A DNA stretch of 64,000 nucleotides from Bin87 sp965204905 (GCA_965204905.1 OZ242042.1:3348001-3412000); one strand, 5' to 3'; positions 1 through 8,986 are shown, counted from the stretch's first letter. The notes: generated by a model from the letters alone, not told the origin. Numbers and translations are program-made.

Positions 1-1235
1 TTCTGACGCTTCTGGATGTCCCGCGCCGTCTCGATCATCAACTCCCGGCGGAACCCGAGACGCCACTGGGTCCGGTTGACCACCAGCAGCCGGCCCTTGG
101 TGTTGGTGTTGCCGCCGTCGGTCACCTTGCCGTCGGCGTCCGATTTCGCCATCTGCTCGGATACGATGACGGGGATGCCGTCCACCTGAGCCAGTTGGCC
201 GTTGAGCAGCGTGGCCTGCGGCCCCAGCTTGTCCAGCGTGCGGAACTCGTCGATGCCCAGCGACTTGATGTAAGTGCCCACGTCGGCGACGTAGGCCAGC
301 TCCGACGGGCGCACGCCGTACTTGCCCAGCAGTCCTCGCGCCTCGTTGAACATATCGGCGCTGGGCGCAGCGGCGTGGTTGTTGGCCTGCCCGTCGTTGT
401 CCACCAGCGGCAGGTGCAGCAGGCCGTCGAACCCCAGCAGCCAATGTGCCTTGCCCGCCGTGGACGCGGCGATGGTCGCGCCGTCGGCGTTGATGTTGTT
501 GGTCGTGGTGGTATCGGCGTTGAGCAGCACGTCGTCAATCACTTCCACGGCGTTGCGAACCAGCGTGCTCCGCACCTCGGCGGCCATTGCGATGACCGCG
601 TCCTCGTCCAGGGTCAGCGACCACGGCACTTCGGCCACCAGCTCGTAGGCCGTCAGCGTCTGCCGCGCCGTGGTCAGCGCCGTCTCCGTGGTGGCGGTGT
701 TCTCCACGCCCGGATACCACGCGACGTTGCCCAGTTGCAGCGGAATCTCAAAGGGGTTAGTGGGCATATCCACCCGCGTGAACAGCGACGCGACGTGCGT
801 GTCCACGTTGATGTCTGCCCACAATGCGGCGGCTTCGCCGGTGGGGACCAGTTCGTCGCCGGCGCCGGCGGTAGTGCTGTCCATGGCGGCCTTCAGGTTC
901 GCCTGCCAGTCGGCCAGGAGGCGAGGGTTGGCATCGCCCGGCTCGCGTTGCTGCGACGCCAGCACGCTGCGGACGCAGGCCAGGTCCAGCGCGTCCATCC
1001 CCTGATACTTGCCGAACGGCACCCGAGGCCGCTCGCTCGCGCTGCCATACCGGGCCAGCATCGCCTGCCGCTCACCGGCCCGCTGCTTCTCGGTGAGATC
1101 GCCCACCGTGCGGCTCAGGCGGTCCATTTCCTCGCGCAGCGGCGGAATATCCGCATCCAGCCGCTGCCGGTAAAAGTCCCGCACCTCAGCAACTTCATTC
1201 TTGATGGTTTCCAATTCCCACGTTGAAAGGGTCAT
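1..1235 (-). CDS. HK97-family phage major capsid protein (3' end outside window)
   Basis: The minus-strand frame stays open from an ATG at 1235 to the window edge, giving 411 codons with no stop. An AAGGAG ribosome site lies about 10 bases upstream. Residues 1-55 are charged and coiled-coil-like (LREEMDRLSRTVGDL), as in the delta/scaffold region of HK97-fold capsids. The remainder has capsid-like stretches such as GDELVPTGEAA, EVPWSLTLDEDAV and LLVVNRTQWRLGFR. It would form the head shell of a tailed phage or a related particle. The gene follows a prohead protease on the same strand, which is the standard HK97 order. An encapsulin-like domesticated role cannot be excluded, because portal and terminase are not upstream. 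Confidence 0.85.
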   Translation of the reverse strand, partial: MTLSTWELETIKNEVAEVRDFYRQRLDADIPPLREEMDRLSRTVGDLTEKQRAGERQAMLARYGSASERPRVPFGKYQGMDALDLACVRSVLASQQREPGDANPRLLADWQANLKAAMDSTTAGAGDELVPTGEAAALWADINVDTHVASLFTRVDMPTNPFEIPLQLGNVAWYPGVENTATTETALTTARQTLTAYELVAEVPWSLTLDEDAVIAMAAEVRSTLVRNAVEVIDDVLLNADTTTTNNINADGATIAASTAGKAHWLLGFDGLLHLPLVDNDGQANNHAAAPSADMFNEARGLLGKYGVRPSELAYVADVGTYIKSLGIDEFRTLDKLGPQATLLNGQLAQVDGIPVIVSEQMAKSDADGKVTDGGNTNTKGRLLVVNRTQWRLGFRRELMIETARDIQKRQ

Positions 1236-1279
1236 AAATTTGCAAACTCCTTGAATTTCATGCGTACAATTTTTAGTAC

Positions 1280-1390
1280 CGTCAGAACCAGGATTCTCAG
1301 GATTTGAGGATTTACAAGATTGGAGCCGTCCGGCGTAAGAAGACACCCAATCCTGTAAATCCTTCAATCCCGCAAATCCTGATTCTGACG
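1280..1390. repeat. Long imperfect palindrome, repeat family A, copy 1
   Basis: The left arm starting CGTCAGAACCAGGATT and the reverse complement of the right arm ending ATCCTGATTCTGACG match over about 43 bases with roughly 6 mismatches by eye. It fills the gap between protease and capsid genes. Related copies lie at 25021-25134 and 39363-39454. Confidence 0.8.
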
Positions 1391-1396
1391 ACAATT

Positions 1397-2095
1397 TCAC
1401 CCCCGCAACCCACGCAACAACCCCACCACCTCCGTCGCCACGTCCACCCGCCGCTCCAGCAACGCCCCCCGGTTGGCCGGCACCGGAACCGCGCTGATCT
1501 CCAGCAGTTCCTGCTCCAGGAACCGGATGCCCAGGAAAGCGCCGCTGCGGGCATCCCGTCGTTCCTCGAAACGCAGCGGACGGAACCCTACGGACACGCC
1601 CTGCTGGTAGCCCTGCCGGTACAGGCCCTCAACCTCACGGGCGAACTCAGTGGGAGCGAACTCCAGGCGAGCCAATAGTGCGCCGCCGTCCCGCCACACC
1701 GACTGCGCCCGTCCGATGGCCGGACGGCGGTAGTCGTGGGCCCACAGCACCACCGGATTCTCCCGGTAGGCGTCCAAACGCCAGCCCTCGGGCGCGACGG
1801 TATCGCCATGCCGGTCCACCGCGCCCGTGGACGCCACGAACGTCAACGCGCCTTCCGTGCCGACGTTCTTGTCATTGCGAGCGAAGCGCGGCAATCCCGT
1901 ACCTTGTGGATCCGTCGGGGCCGCCTCCCGCTCATGGTGAGCCTGTCGAACCACGCCATCCGCCAGCGTCCCCCACTTGCACACCATCGGCGCGTCGCCC
2001 ACTCCGCGGCCATAGGCGGCCAAAGCGCGAAGCAGCGCGGCGCGGCTGCCGTTGCCAGTGCCGGCAAGTTCGAGCCACCGGCCGTCATTCATCAT
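1397..2095 (-). CDS. HK97-family prohead protease (peptidase S78) with repeat-derived insert
   Basis: This 232-aa protein matches the S78/U35 prohead protease family, which cleaves scaffold and capsid subunits during head maturation. The likely catalytic His is residue 120 (WAHDY) and the catalytic Ser is residue 168 (GVSVGF). The C-terminal FLEQELLEISAVPVPAN stretch is typical of the family. Two ATG codons (2095 and 2092) follow a GGGAGG site. Residues about 47-75 (VVRQAHHERE ... TGLPRFARND) do not look like protease sequence. They are the translation of dispersed repeats that sit in frame ahead of the catalytic domain. The gene lies upstream of the capsid gene. Whether the insert impairs function is unknown. 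Confidence 0.85.
   Translation of the reverse strand: MMNDGRWLELAGTGNGSRAALLRALAAYGRGVGDAPMVCKWGTLADGVVRQAHHEREAAPTDPQGTGLPRFARNDKNVGTEGALTFVASTGAVDRHGDTVAPEGWRLDAYRENPVVLWAHDYRRPAIGRAQSVWRDGGALLARLEFAPTEFAREVEGLYRQGYQQGVSVGFRPLRFEERRDARSGAFLGIRFLEQELLEISAVPVPANRGALLERRVDVATEVVGLLRGLRG
1871..1956. repeat. Partial dispersed repeats inside the protease gene
   Basis: A half copy of repeat family B (GTCATTGCGAGCGAAGCG, then GGCAATC) begins at 1871. It is followed by CTCATGGTGAGCCTGTCGAAC at about 1931, which resembles another widely dispersed short repeat. Both are read in frame by the prohead protease gene. Confidence 0.7.
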
Positions 2096-2299
2096 CGCAA
2101 CCTCCCTGCGTACCGGCGCGATGACGAATCAGGTCTCCATAGCCAGCAAAAAACCGGCGGAACCGACCCGGCATCAGGTCAGTCCCACCGGCAGTTGTTT
2201 CGTGTGATTTAGTTCAGGCTAACGCGGGAATTGCAGGGGTGTCAACGGGCGGGTGTCACTGCCCGGATGATTACAGGCCGCTCTTTTTGTGGGCGCGAA

Positions 2300-3103
2300 C
2301 TAACTTTGTTCGCGGACCTGGACGGCGCGATTTATGATGAATTCCACGTCATCGACCGTTTTCGACGTATATTCTTCCTGCTCGGTCAGCAGCGGATTCG
2401 TCCGCGCCAGGCGGTACCCCTGTCTGCCGGCGTATTCGGTGTATATGTCGGGCGAAATCGCGAGGCTGTATTCACTCAACTCCGGGTCGCAGTGGCGCGC
2501 GTTGCCCAACAGTTCCCCGATGTCGTGGGTGTTGCGGTACAGCGCATCGTGAGCCTCCAGCAGAGCTTTCAGCGCGTGTTCCAGGGCGTTCTGGGCCTGC
2601 TGACCGATGACCAGGTCGTCGGCGTTGTTCTCGGCCAGCAGGGTAAAACTGTACAAGTGGGCATTGGCGTGCCGGAGCCTTTCGTCGTAGGTAGTCCAGT
2701 CGTATTCGTACTCGGTTTGCTCGTCCTCGTAACGGGATGATCCCTGCCGATCCGGGTCTTTTGGCATTATCACTCCGTCGCGCACGGCGCGGGTTTCTAA
2801 ACTGTTGACGTAGCGGCGGTTGTGACGGAACTCGTCCAGAGTACGCCATACCAACTGGACCGGAACCTCGCGCCCGTAAGCTTTTTTGGACGCTGTCGCC
2901 GCCGCAGTCGTCGCCGCTTCCCGGTCGGCTTCACCAGGCGCGACGGCCTGCACCAGCATGATGTCAATGTCGGACCGCGTTTCATGGTGGTCGCCGCGGG
3001 CGCGCGAGCCGAAAAGGATGACCAGTTCGGGCCGCTCGCGTTGCTGCACCAGTTGCGCCACTTGCAACGCTTTAGCGTCACGGGCATTCACCTGCGCATC
3101 CAT
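2300..3103 (-). CDS. Fused nucleotidyltransferase (MNT)-HEPN protein, copy 1
   Basis: This 267-aa protein has an N-terminal Pol-beta-type nucleotidyltransferase domain: GS at residues 32-33 (FGSRARGD) and metal-binding D45/D47 (SDIDIML). A HEPN domain of PF05168 type follows (ALEHALKALLEAH, THDIGELL). In two-gene MntA/HepT toxin-antitoxin systems the MNT partner adenylylates and silences the HEPN RNase. Here both parts are in one chain. A clear R-x4-6-H RNase motif is not obvious, so toxin activity is unproven. I place the start at 3103 because it follows a GGGGGA site and gives the same length as the paralogues at 49780-50589 and 57384-58184. An upstream ATG at 3175 is in frame. Confidence 0.75.
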   Translation of the reverse strand: MDAQVNARDAKALQVAQLVQQRERPELVILFGSRARGDHHETRSDIDIMLVQAVAPGEADREAATTAAATASKKAYGREVPVQLVWRTLDEFRHNRRYVNSLETRAVRDGVIMPKDPDRQGSSRYEDEQTEYEYDWTTYDERLRHANAHLYSFTLLAENNADDLVIGQQAQNALEHALKALLEAHDALYRNTHDIGELLGNARHCDPELSEYSLAISPDIYTEYAGRQGYRLARTNPLLTEQEEYTSKTVDDVEFIINRAVQVREQS

Positions 3104-3581
3104 GCAAAATTCCCCCTTGACACCAGCGAATCGAACGTATATCCTAATCATGTCTAGGCAAATCGTACGTTCCATCCCGATCCAAAGAGAGGCAGATTCC
3201 CAGCATCGACGGCCAACCCCGTCAGTTCTAAAATCGCAACCGATCCAGGTGGCAACCGTTGCTTAACGACCTAACGCCCCACCATCGATGCCCCACTGGA
3301 ATCACCGGGTCTGTCCGAGCCCGCGCGCAAGTGCGTCTTACGGCGCGCCGAGTACACGAAAAAGTAGGGCAAATCGTTGCGTACCCAACCCGGCCGTATG
3401 CTGACAACGATGCGCCGCAAGGTCCGCCTCTGGCGGAAGAACCTGCCTCTCGCCAACCAACCGCCAACCCCCAAAGGAGCAAGCCCAGCAAGCGCCAAAT
3501 CAACCAACCAAAACCTCGCCACCCGCCGCCATTCTTCGCGATGGCCCCGGGCAGTCCTACCGGCAAAAACCGTCGCGCTCC
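3104..3581. other. Gene-poor interval
   Basis: No convincing gene is seen. Overlapping GC-rich frames are open on both strands. One minus-strand frame (3566 down to 3228) has a short hydrophobic stretch, but no ribosome site or recognisable domain supports it. No tRNA-like fold was found. Confidence 0.4.
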
Positions 3582-4067
3582 TCAAGTGGCAGCGTCGGGG
3601 TTGCCGCCGTTGGTGGGCGGGCGTCGAGTGGACGTCATTAGCGTGGCCGCGCGCTCCAGGGCCACACGGTGAATTTCGGACGCGGCCCGCAGTTCCAGAA
3701 TACTTTGCTGCATTAGCGTGCGGCTTTCGAGAACTGTAGCCTGTATCTGCTCCGATATTACAGTGGCCCGGCCTATCAAAGCGTCGGCCTGCCGTCGTAG
3801 TCCGTTCGCCTGCTCGATTTGTTCATCCGCCCCTCGTTCCAGACCGCGGGCTTCCTCCCGCAAATCCCATGCCTGTTGCGACAATAAGCGTGACTCCCGC
3901 ATCATATCCGGCGTGTTCACCGTCAATTCGATGGCGCGGTCCATTACCAACAGCGCGTCAAAGCCTCTTTCGTTGGCCAGACGTATCCCCCGGCTGGCCT
4001 CCATCAAGGCAGCAGCCAATGACTGGTAAATGTCAGGTTCATCCTGTGGCGGTACCGGCGTGCTCAT
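3582..4067 (-). CDS. Hypothetical coiled-coil protein
   Basis: This 161-aa protein begins MSTPVPPQDEPD. From about residue 15 to 145 it is almost entirely helical, with heptad-like patterns (LREEARGLERGADEQIEQA, LRRQADALIGRATVISEQI). There is no signal peptide and no membrane segment, so a cytoplasmic oligomer or scaffold is plausible. I chose the start at 4067 over an upstream in-frame ATG at 4100 because the latter lies inside a hairpin repeat. No family is recognised. The VOC gene lies upstream on the same strand, separated by that hairpin. Confidence 0.55.
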   Translation of the reverse strand: MSTPVPPQDEPDIYQSLAAALMEASRGIRLANERGFDALLVMDRAIELTVNTPDMMRESRLLSQQAWDLREEARGLERGADEQIEQANGLRRQADALIGRATVISEQIQATVLESRTLMQQSILELRAASEIHRVALERAATLMTSTRRPPTNGGNPDAAT

Positions 4068-4084
4068 TACGTTTTCTACATCCT

Positions 4085-4114
4085 CGTAGGGGCGACCCAT
4101 GCGTCGCCCCTACG
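4085..4114. repeat. 28-30 bp hairpin repeat (GTAGGGGCG family), copy 1
   Basis: CGTAGGGGCGAC-ccatgc-GTCGCCCCTACG is a perfect inverted repeat between two minus-strand genes. Other copies lie at 6648, 17331, 28020, 42815, 59395 and 63014. Confidence 0.85.
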
Positions 4115-4141
4115 ATGGTCAACGGGTGTGGCGGACGGGGT

Positions 4142-4636
4142 TTAGTCGTCGTCGCCCACTGCCGCCGGCTCCAGCTCTTCGATGGGGTCCAGCTGCCAGG
4201 GGAAGTTGCCCTCGAACAGGAAGCCGTCCTTGTTGCCCCATTCCGACTCGGGCGATTCGTAGTAAATCTCGATCTCGTTGTCGTCCGGGTCGTAGATGTA
4301 CACGCCCATGGAAATGCCGTGGTCGCCCAGCCTCTTGAACTTGACGCCGTGCTCCTTGCAACGCTGGTACAGCTCCTTCAGGTCGCGGAACGAGTTCATC
4401 TGCCAGGCCATGTGCGCCATGCCAACCCGACGGTCCTCGGGGCCGGGCGCGTCCATGCCCAGCGGAATCAGCGCCAGCTCGTGGGACATGGTGGTGTCGG
4501 CGGACAGGAACGTCATCCCGCCCGGCCGCCCCGTCATCACGGTGAGGCCCAGGACGTTGGTGTAGAAGTCAACGCTGCGCTCGATGTCGCGCACCTTGAT
4601 GACCAGATGGCCCAACTGCTTCGGTGTGTAAGCCAT
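4142..4636 (-). CDS. VOC-family (glyoxalase/extradiol dioxygenase-like) protein
   Basis: This 164-aa protein is a single vicinal-oxygen-chelate fold module pair. It has the expected metal ligands: His in GHLVIKVRD near the N-terminus, His in GMAHMAWQ, and Glu in DDNEIEIYYE. Such proteins bind a divalent metal and act as lyases, dioxygenases or isomerases. The substrate cannot be told from sequence. The start at 4636 follows a strong GGGAGG site; the longer frame upstream lacks one. The acidic C-terminal tail (EELEPAAVGDDD) is probably disordered. A likely promoter lies at 4682-4687. Confidence 0.8.
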   Translation of the reverse strand: MAYTPKQLGHLVIKVRDIERSVDFYTNVLGLTVMTGRPGGMTFLSADTTMSHELALIPLGMDAPGPEDRRVGMAHMAWQMNSFRDLKELYQRCKEHGVKFKRLGDHGISMGVYIYDPDDNEIEIYYESPESEWGNKDGFLFEGNFPWQLDPIEELEPAAVGDDD

Positions 4637-4681
4637 GACAGTACCTCCCTGAATTCGATTGCGTGTGTCTGTCTTGCCGGC

Positions 4682-4687
4682 ATTATA
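4682..4687 (-). promoter_or_regulatory. -10-like TATAAT for the VOC gene
   Basis: On the minus strand TATAAT sits 46 bases upstream of the VOC start codon. No good -35 box was seen. Confidence 0.4.
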
Positions 4688-4769
4688 TCGCAACAATGAT
4701 AAACCGCGCATTGCGACTTTTGTGGCAAAACCGCTGCCATGTTATGTATTGTAGTCCCGACGGGGTTAG

Positions 4770-4775
4770 TATAAT
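4770..4775 (+). promoter_or_regulatory. -10-like TATAAT for the acetyltransferase-aminotransferase gene
   Basis: TATAAT followed by GGG lies 64 bases before the ATG at 4839. A weak TTGTAG lies 15 bases upstream of it. Confidence 0.4.
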
Positions 4776-4838
4776 GGGCGTTACCGGCAGTTGGAGTTTC
4801 CGGGCCAATCTCAGCTATCGATCCCAGGCGAATCGCTG

Positions 4839-6569
4839 ATGACGGAAATTACACGAAATACACCTACCCCCGGCCCTCCCGCCTTCGATACCGCATACCG
4901 CGATCTTTCGCTGTCTGCCGAACGGATTGGCGACGAATCCGGCGCGAACGGTTCCGGCCTGGTCTTCAAACGGGCCACCGAACCCTGGGAATTTGAAGAA
5001 ATTTACCAGCTGAACTACGCCTCCTTCGTGGAGGAAGTGCCCCAGCATCCGGCCAACGACGACCGCCTTCTGGTGGACCAGTTCCACGAGGAGAACACTT
5101 ACTTCATCTGCCGTCGTGGATCGGACTTGCTGGGTATGATCTGCGCCCGCGACCGTCGCCCATTCTCCCTGGACCAGAAGCTCGGTCGTCTGGAGGACTA
5201 TCTGCCCCAGGCTGAAGGCGCGCGCATCTGCGAAATTCGCCTCCTCGCGGTCCGCCCGAACCTGCGCCGTACCCGCGTCTTGCCCGGTCTGCTGACCATG
5301 ATGGCCCGCTACTGCCAGGAGGGCGGCTACGACTACGTGGTGATGTCGGGCCGCGTATCTCAGCAACCCCTCTACCGCCACATCGGGTTCATCCCGTTCG
5401 GCCCCGTGGTGGGCGACGATGCCGCGCCGTACCAGCCCATGTACCGGCCTGTGGGCAACGTGGGCGTCGAGTTCGCCGGCAAATTCCATGAGGAAGTTTC
5501 CGCGCCACCTGATGACCCGGTCATTCTCACCCCCGGCCCGGTGGCGATGCCGGCGGAAGTGGTCGAGTCATTCCGGCGGCCGCCGCTGTCCCATCGTTCT
5601 CCTGCATTTTGTGAGCTGATGCTTGGCGTCCGCCGACGCCTGTGCGACTTGACCGGCGCAAACCACTGCGCCGTGATGGTCGGATCGGGCACCCTGGCCA
5701 ACGACGTAGTGGCGGCGCAGTTATCCCGACTCGACGCGCCCGGCACAATCGTCACCGCCGGCGAATTCGGCGAGCGGCTGCTGGACCACGCCGACCGCAC
5801 GGGCCTGGAATATATCGCGGTGCCGCACTCGTGGGGCGAGCCGCTGGACTACCGCTGCATTGAGCGCGCGTTGGCGTCTAACCCTGGCGGCTGGCTCTGG
5901 GCGGTACACTGCGAAACCTCCACCGGCGCGTTGGCCGATCTGTCCCGTCTGAAAGCATTCTGCCGGAAGCACGACGCCAAACTCGCGCTGGACTGCATCA
6001 GCAGCATCGGGGCCACGCCGGTTGACCTGCGCGGCGTCTGGCTCGCCAGCGGGGCCAGCGGCAAGGGCCTGGCCGCCTACCCCGGCCTGGGCCTCGTGTT
6101 CTGCGAGGAGCGCCCCGCGCCTGATCCCGCGTTGCCTCGCTACCTGGACCTGGGGTTGCACTGCGGAAATGATAACGGAGGCGCCGTTCCCTTCACCCTG
6201 TCATCCAACCTCCTGGCCGCGCTGGATGCCGGGTTGCAGCGTCAGACGCCCGAATTGTTGACTCAGATCGACGAGACTGGCGGCTGGCTCCGCGCCCAAC
6301 TGCGTAACTCGGGCTTCACCCTGGTGGCTTCGGAGCGCGAAAGCGCCGGCGCGGTAATCACCATAGCGTTGCCCAAAAAGTCGATAGACTCCGCGCGCAT
6401 GGGAACCGCCCTGGAATCGCTGGGCTTCTACACTTCCTACGCCAGCGGCTACCTGAGAGAACGCAACTGGCTCCAAATCTGCCTGATGGGAGAAGTAAGC
6501 CGCCCCCAGCTGGAGCGGCTCATCCCGGTGCTGGCGGCCCAACTGGACGCACAAACGCGCAAGCAATAG
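4839..6569 (+). CDS. GNAT-like acyltransferase fused to class V aminotransferase
   Basis: This 576-aa protein has two parts. Residues about 30-205 look like a GNAT/autoinducer-synthase-type fold (EIYQLNYASFVEEVPQH, EIRLLAVRPNLRRTRVLPGL, YRHIGFIPFGP). Residues about 225-570 form a class V PLP-dependent aminotransferase (ILTPGPVAMP near its start, GSGTLAND, PLP lysine in ASGKGLA). The second part resembles the serine-glyoxylate or 2-aminoethylphosphonate aminotransferase groups. I chose the ATG at 4839; a TTG at 4791 extends the frame by 16 codons. The fusion suggests that an amino compound made or used by the aminotransferase is acylated by the same protein, which is inference. It ends at a hairpin repeat, convergent with aconitase. 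Confidence 0.75.
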   Translation: MTEITRNTPTPGPPAFDTAYRDLSLSAERIGDESGANGSGLVFKRATEPWEFEEIYQLNYASFVEEVPQHPANDDRLLVDQFHEENTYFICRRGSDLLGMICARDRRPFSLDQKLGRLEDYLPQAEGARICEIRLLAVRPNLRRTRVLPGLLTMMARYCQEGGYDYVVMSGRVSQQPLYRHIGFIPFGPVVGDDAAPYQPMYRPVGNVGVEFAGKFHEEVSAPPDDPVILTPGPVAMPAEVVESFRRPPLSHRSPAFCELMLGVRRRLCDLTGANHCAVMVGSGTLANDVVAAQLSRLDAPGTIVTAGEFGERLLDHADRTGLEYIAVPHSWGEPLDYRCIERALASNPGGWLWAVHCETSTGALADLSRLKAFCRKHDAKLALDCISSIGATPVDLRGVWLASGASGKGLAAYPGLGLVFCEERPAPDPALPRYLDLGLHCGNDNGGAVPFTLSSNLLAALDAGLQRQTPELLTQIDETGGWLRAQLRNSGFTLVASERESAGAVITIALPKKSIDSARMGTALESLGFYTSYASGYLRERNWLQICLMGEVSRPQLERLIPVLAAQLDAQTRKQ

Positions 6570-6647
6570 ATAGAAACTTGCAATGCTGCTCCTGCCGGCG
6601 TCCGTCGTATGCCTGCTGCTGGCGAACGCTGTGCTGTTCCTCGTGAA

Positions 6648-6675
6648 GTAGGGGCGGGTTTGAAACCCGCCCCCA
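6648..6675. repeat. Hairpin repeat (GTAGGGGCG family), copy 2
   Basis: GTAGGGGCGGGTTTG-AAACCCGCCCCC sits between the convergent aminotransferase fusion and aconitase genes, where it could stop transcription from either side. Confidence 0.8.
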
Positions 6676-6709
6676 CGCATAACGTCGCGCCCACAGTGTG
6701 GGCGTATCC

Positions 6710-8986
6710 CTATGCCCCTTCCAGGTTCTTCATGTAGTTCATCGCGCTGCCGGCTTTGAACCATTCAATCTGGGTCTGGTTGAGGGTGTGGCGTAGATTG
6801 AGGGTTTCCTCGCTGCCGTCGGCGTGCTTCAGCACCGCCTGCACCGGCACGTCCGGGGCCAGGTTGTTCAACCCCACCAGGCTCATGCGGTCGTCCTCCA
6901 GCACGCGATCCCAGTCCGCCGGGTCCTCGAAGGTGAGAGCCAGCAGGCCCTGCTTCTTCAGGTTGGACTCGTGGATGCGCGCGAAACTGCGGACAATGAT
7001 GGCGGCCGCGCCCAGCGCTCGAGGAGACAGCGCGGCGTGCTCCCGGCTGGAACCCTCGCCGTAGTTCTCATCGCCAATGGCGACCCACCGCAGGTTCTCC
7101 GCTTTGTAGGCGCGGGCGATCTCCGGAATGGGCATGATCTCCTCGCCGGAGAGCTGGTTCTTGCCGGTGCCGGTGTCGTCCGTGTAGGCGTTGTTCGCGC
7201 CCAGGAACATATTGTCGCTCAGGTTGTTCAGGTGCCCACGGAAGCGCAGCCAGGGGCCGGCCGGCGAAATGGAGTCCGTGGTCGTCTTGCCCTCGGTCTT
7301 GACCAGGACAGGGATGTCCTCAAAGTCGTTGCCGTCCCAGGCTTCCCACGGTTCGAGGACCTGCAAGCGGTTGCTGGCCGGGTCAACCCGCACCTCCACG
7401 TCGCTGCCGTCTTCCGGCGGCTCCACGTACATATCGGTGCCGGGATCAAATCCGGTGGGCGGGACCTCCGGCGCTTCCGACGGCGGCTGTAGCATGAATT
7501 CGTTGCCGTCGGCGTCCACCAGCGGGTCCGTCAGCGGGTTGAAGGACAGGCGCCCGCCCAGGCCCATGGCGATGGCCAACTCGGGGCTGGCGATGAAGTT
7601 CATGGTGCCCGCGTTGCCGTCGTTGCGGCTGGGGAAGTTGCGGTTGTAAGAGGTAACGATGCTGTTGTCCGTGCCCCGCGCCTCGGGCCGGTTCCACTGG
7701 CCGATGCACGGGCCGCAGGCGTTGGCCAGCACCGTCGCGCCGATGGACTCCAGCGCTTCCTGCTGCCCATCGCGCTCGATGGTGGCGCGCACCTGCTCGG
7801 ATCCGGGGGTGACCAGCAGGCCGGACGCCGCGGTGACGCCGCGGGCCGCCGCCTGGCGGGCCACGTCGGCGCAGCGTTCCATGTCCTCATAGGACGAGTT
7901 GGTGCAGCTACCCACCAGCGCCACGGCTACGGTTTCGGGGAAACCTTCCTGCTCCGCCTCTGCCTTCAGCGCGGAAATCGGTCGCGCCCGGTCGGGCGAG
8001 TGAGGCCCGGTGACGTGGGGTTCCAGCGTGGACAGGTCGATCTCAACGATGTGGTCGTAGAACTGCTCGGGCTGCTCTTCAACCTCGGGATCGGATTGCA
8101 GCAGGTGGACGTACTCTTCGGCGAGCGCAACCAGGTCGCCCCGGCCGGTGGCGCGCAGGTAGGTTGCCATTCGCTCGTCATAGGGGAACACGTCGCCGGT
8201 TGCGCCCAACTCCGCGCCCATGTTGCAGATGGTTCCCTTGCCGGTAGCGGAAATCGACGCAGCGCCGGGGCCGAAGTACTCGATGATGGCGTTGGTGCCG
8301 CCCGACACGGTGAGCTCGTAGGCCAGCTTGATGATCACGTCCTTGGGAGCCGTCCAGCCGCTCATGGAGCCGGTCAGCTTGACGCCGATGATGCGCGGGT
8401 AGCGCACCTCCCAGGGCAGGCCGGCCATCACGTCCGCCGCGTCCGCCCCACCCACGCCGATGGCCAGGGAGCCCAGCCCACCGCCGTTCACGGTGTGCGA
8501 GTCAGTGCCGATGATCAGCGCGCCGGGGTAGGCATACTTCTCCAGCACCACCTGGTGGATGATGCCCGAACCGGGCCGCCAGAATCCCATGCCGAAGCGT
8601 CGGCTCGCCGATTCCAGGAACTGGTACACTTCGTTGCTCTCGTTGAGGGCGTCCTGCAAGTCCGAGGAAGCGCCGACGCGGGCCTGGATCAGGTGGTCGC
8701 AGTGGACAGTGGTGGGAACGGCCACGCGGTCCCGCCCCGACTGCATGAACTGCAAAATTGCCATCTGGCCGGTGACGTCCTGGTGGGCCACGCGGTCGGG
8801 CCGCAGGTTGATGTAGCTGTCGCCGGGGCGCAGATCCGCATCGTCCACGTCATCCAGGTGGGAGAGCAGCAGCTTTTCCGACATAGTCAGCGGGCGGTTG
8901 AGACGGGCTCGAACTTGCGCCAGCTTTTCGTCCATCTTGCGGTAAGTTTCCCGCACGAATTCCGGCGTGGAATCAATGTTGCTCAT
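6710..8986 (-). CDS. acn: Aconitate hydratase
   Basis: This 758-aa protein is a full-length mitochondrial-type aconitase, converting citrate to isocitrate in the TCA cycle with a [4Fe-4S] cluster. Cluster cysteines are visible at residue 361 (GSCTNSS) and residues 424 and 427 (ACGPCIG). Substrate-binding stretches include IGTDSHTVNGGG and TSYNRNFPSRNDGN. The C-terminal swivel domain contains GEGSSREHAAL. The start is 16 bases after the stop of an iron-sulfur protein gene on the same strand, so the two probably form an operon. I see no internal break. Confidence 0.95.
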   Translation of the reverse strand: MSNIDSTPEFVRETYRKMDEKLAQVRARLNRPLTMSEKLLLSHLDDVDDADLRPGDSYINLRPDRVAHQDVTGQMAILQFMQSGRDRVAVPTTVHCDHLIQARVGASSDLQDALNESNEVYQFLESASRRFGMGFWRPGSGIIHQVVLEKYAYPGALIIGTDSHTVNGGGLGSLAIGVGGADAADVMAGLPWEVRYPRIIGVKLTGSMSGWTAPKDVIIKLAYELTVSGGTNAIIEYFGPGAASISATGKGTICNMGAELGATGDVFPYDERMATYLRATGRGDLVALAEEYVHLLQSDPEVEEQPEQFYDHIVEIDLSTLEPHVTGPHSPDRARPISALKAEAEQEGFPETVAVALVGSCTNSSYEDMERCADVARQAAARGVTAASGLLVTPGSEQVRATIERDGQQEALESIGATVLANACGPCIGQWNRPEARGTDNSIVTSYNRNFPSRNDGNAGTMNFIASPELAIAMGLGGRLSFNPLTDPLVDADGNEFMLQPPSEAPEVPPTGFDPGTDMYVEPPEDGSDVEVRVDPASNRLQVLEPWEAWDGNDFEDIPVLVKTEGKTTTDSISPAGPWLRFRGHLNNLSDNMFLGANNAYTDDTGTGKNQLSGEEIMPIPEIARAYKAENLRWVAIGDENYGEGSSREHAALSPRALGAAAIIVRSFARIHESNLKKQGLLALTFEDPADWDRVLEDDRMSLVGLNNLAPDVPVQAVLKHADGSEETLNLRHTLNQTQIEWFKAGSAMNYMKNLEGA

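Noticed and set aside
6583..6651. 22-codon hydrophobic frame (MLLLPASVVCLLLANAV...)
   Set aside because: It has no ribosome site and runs into a hairpin repeat. It could be real but is not supported.
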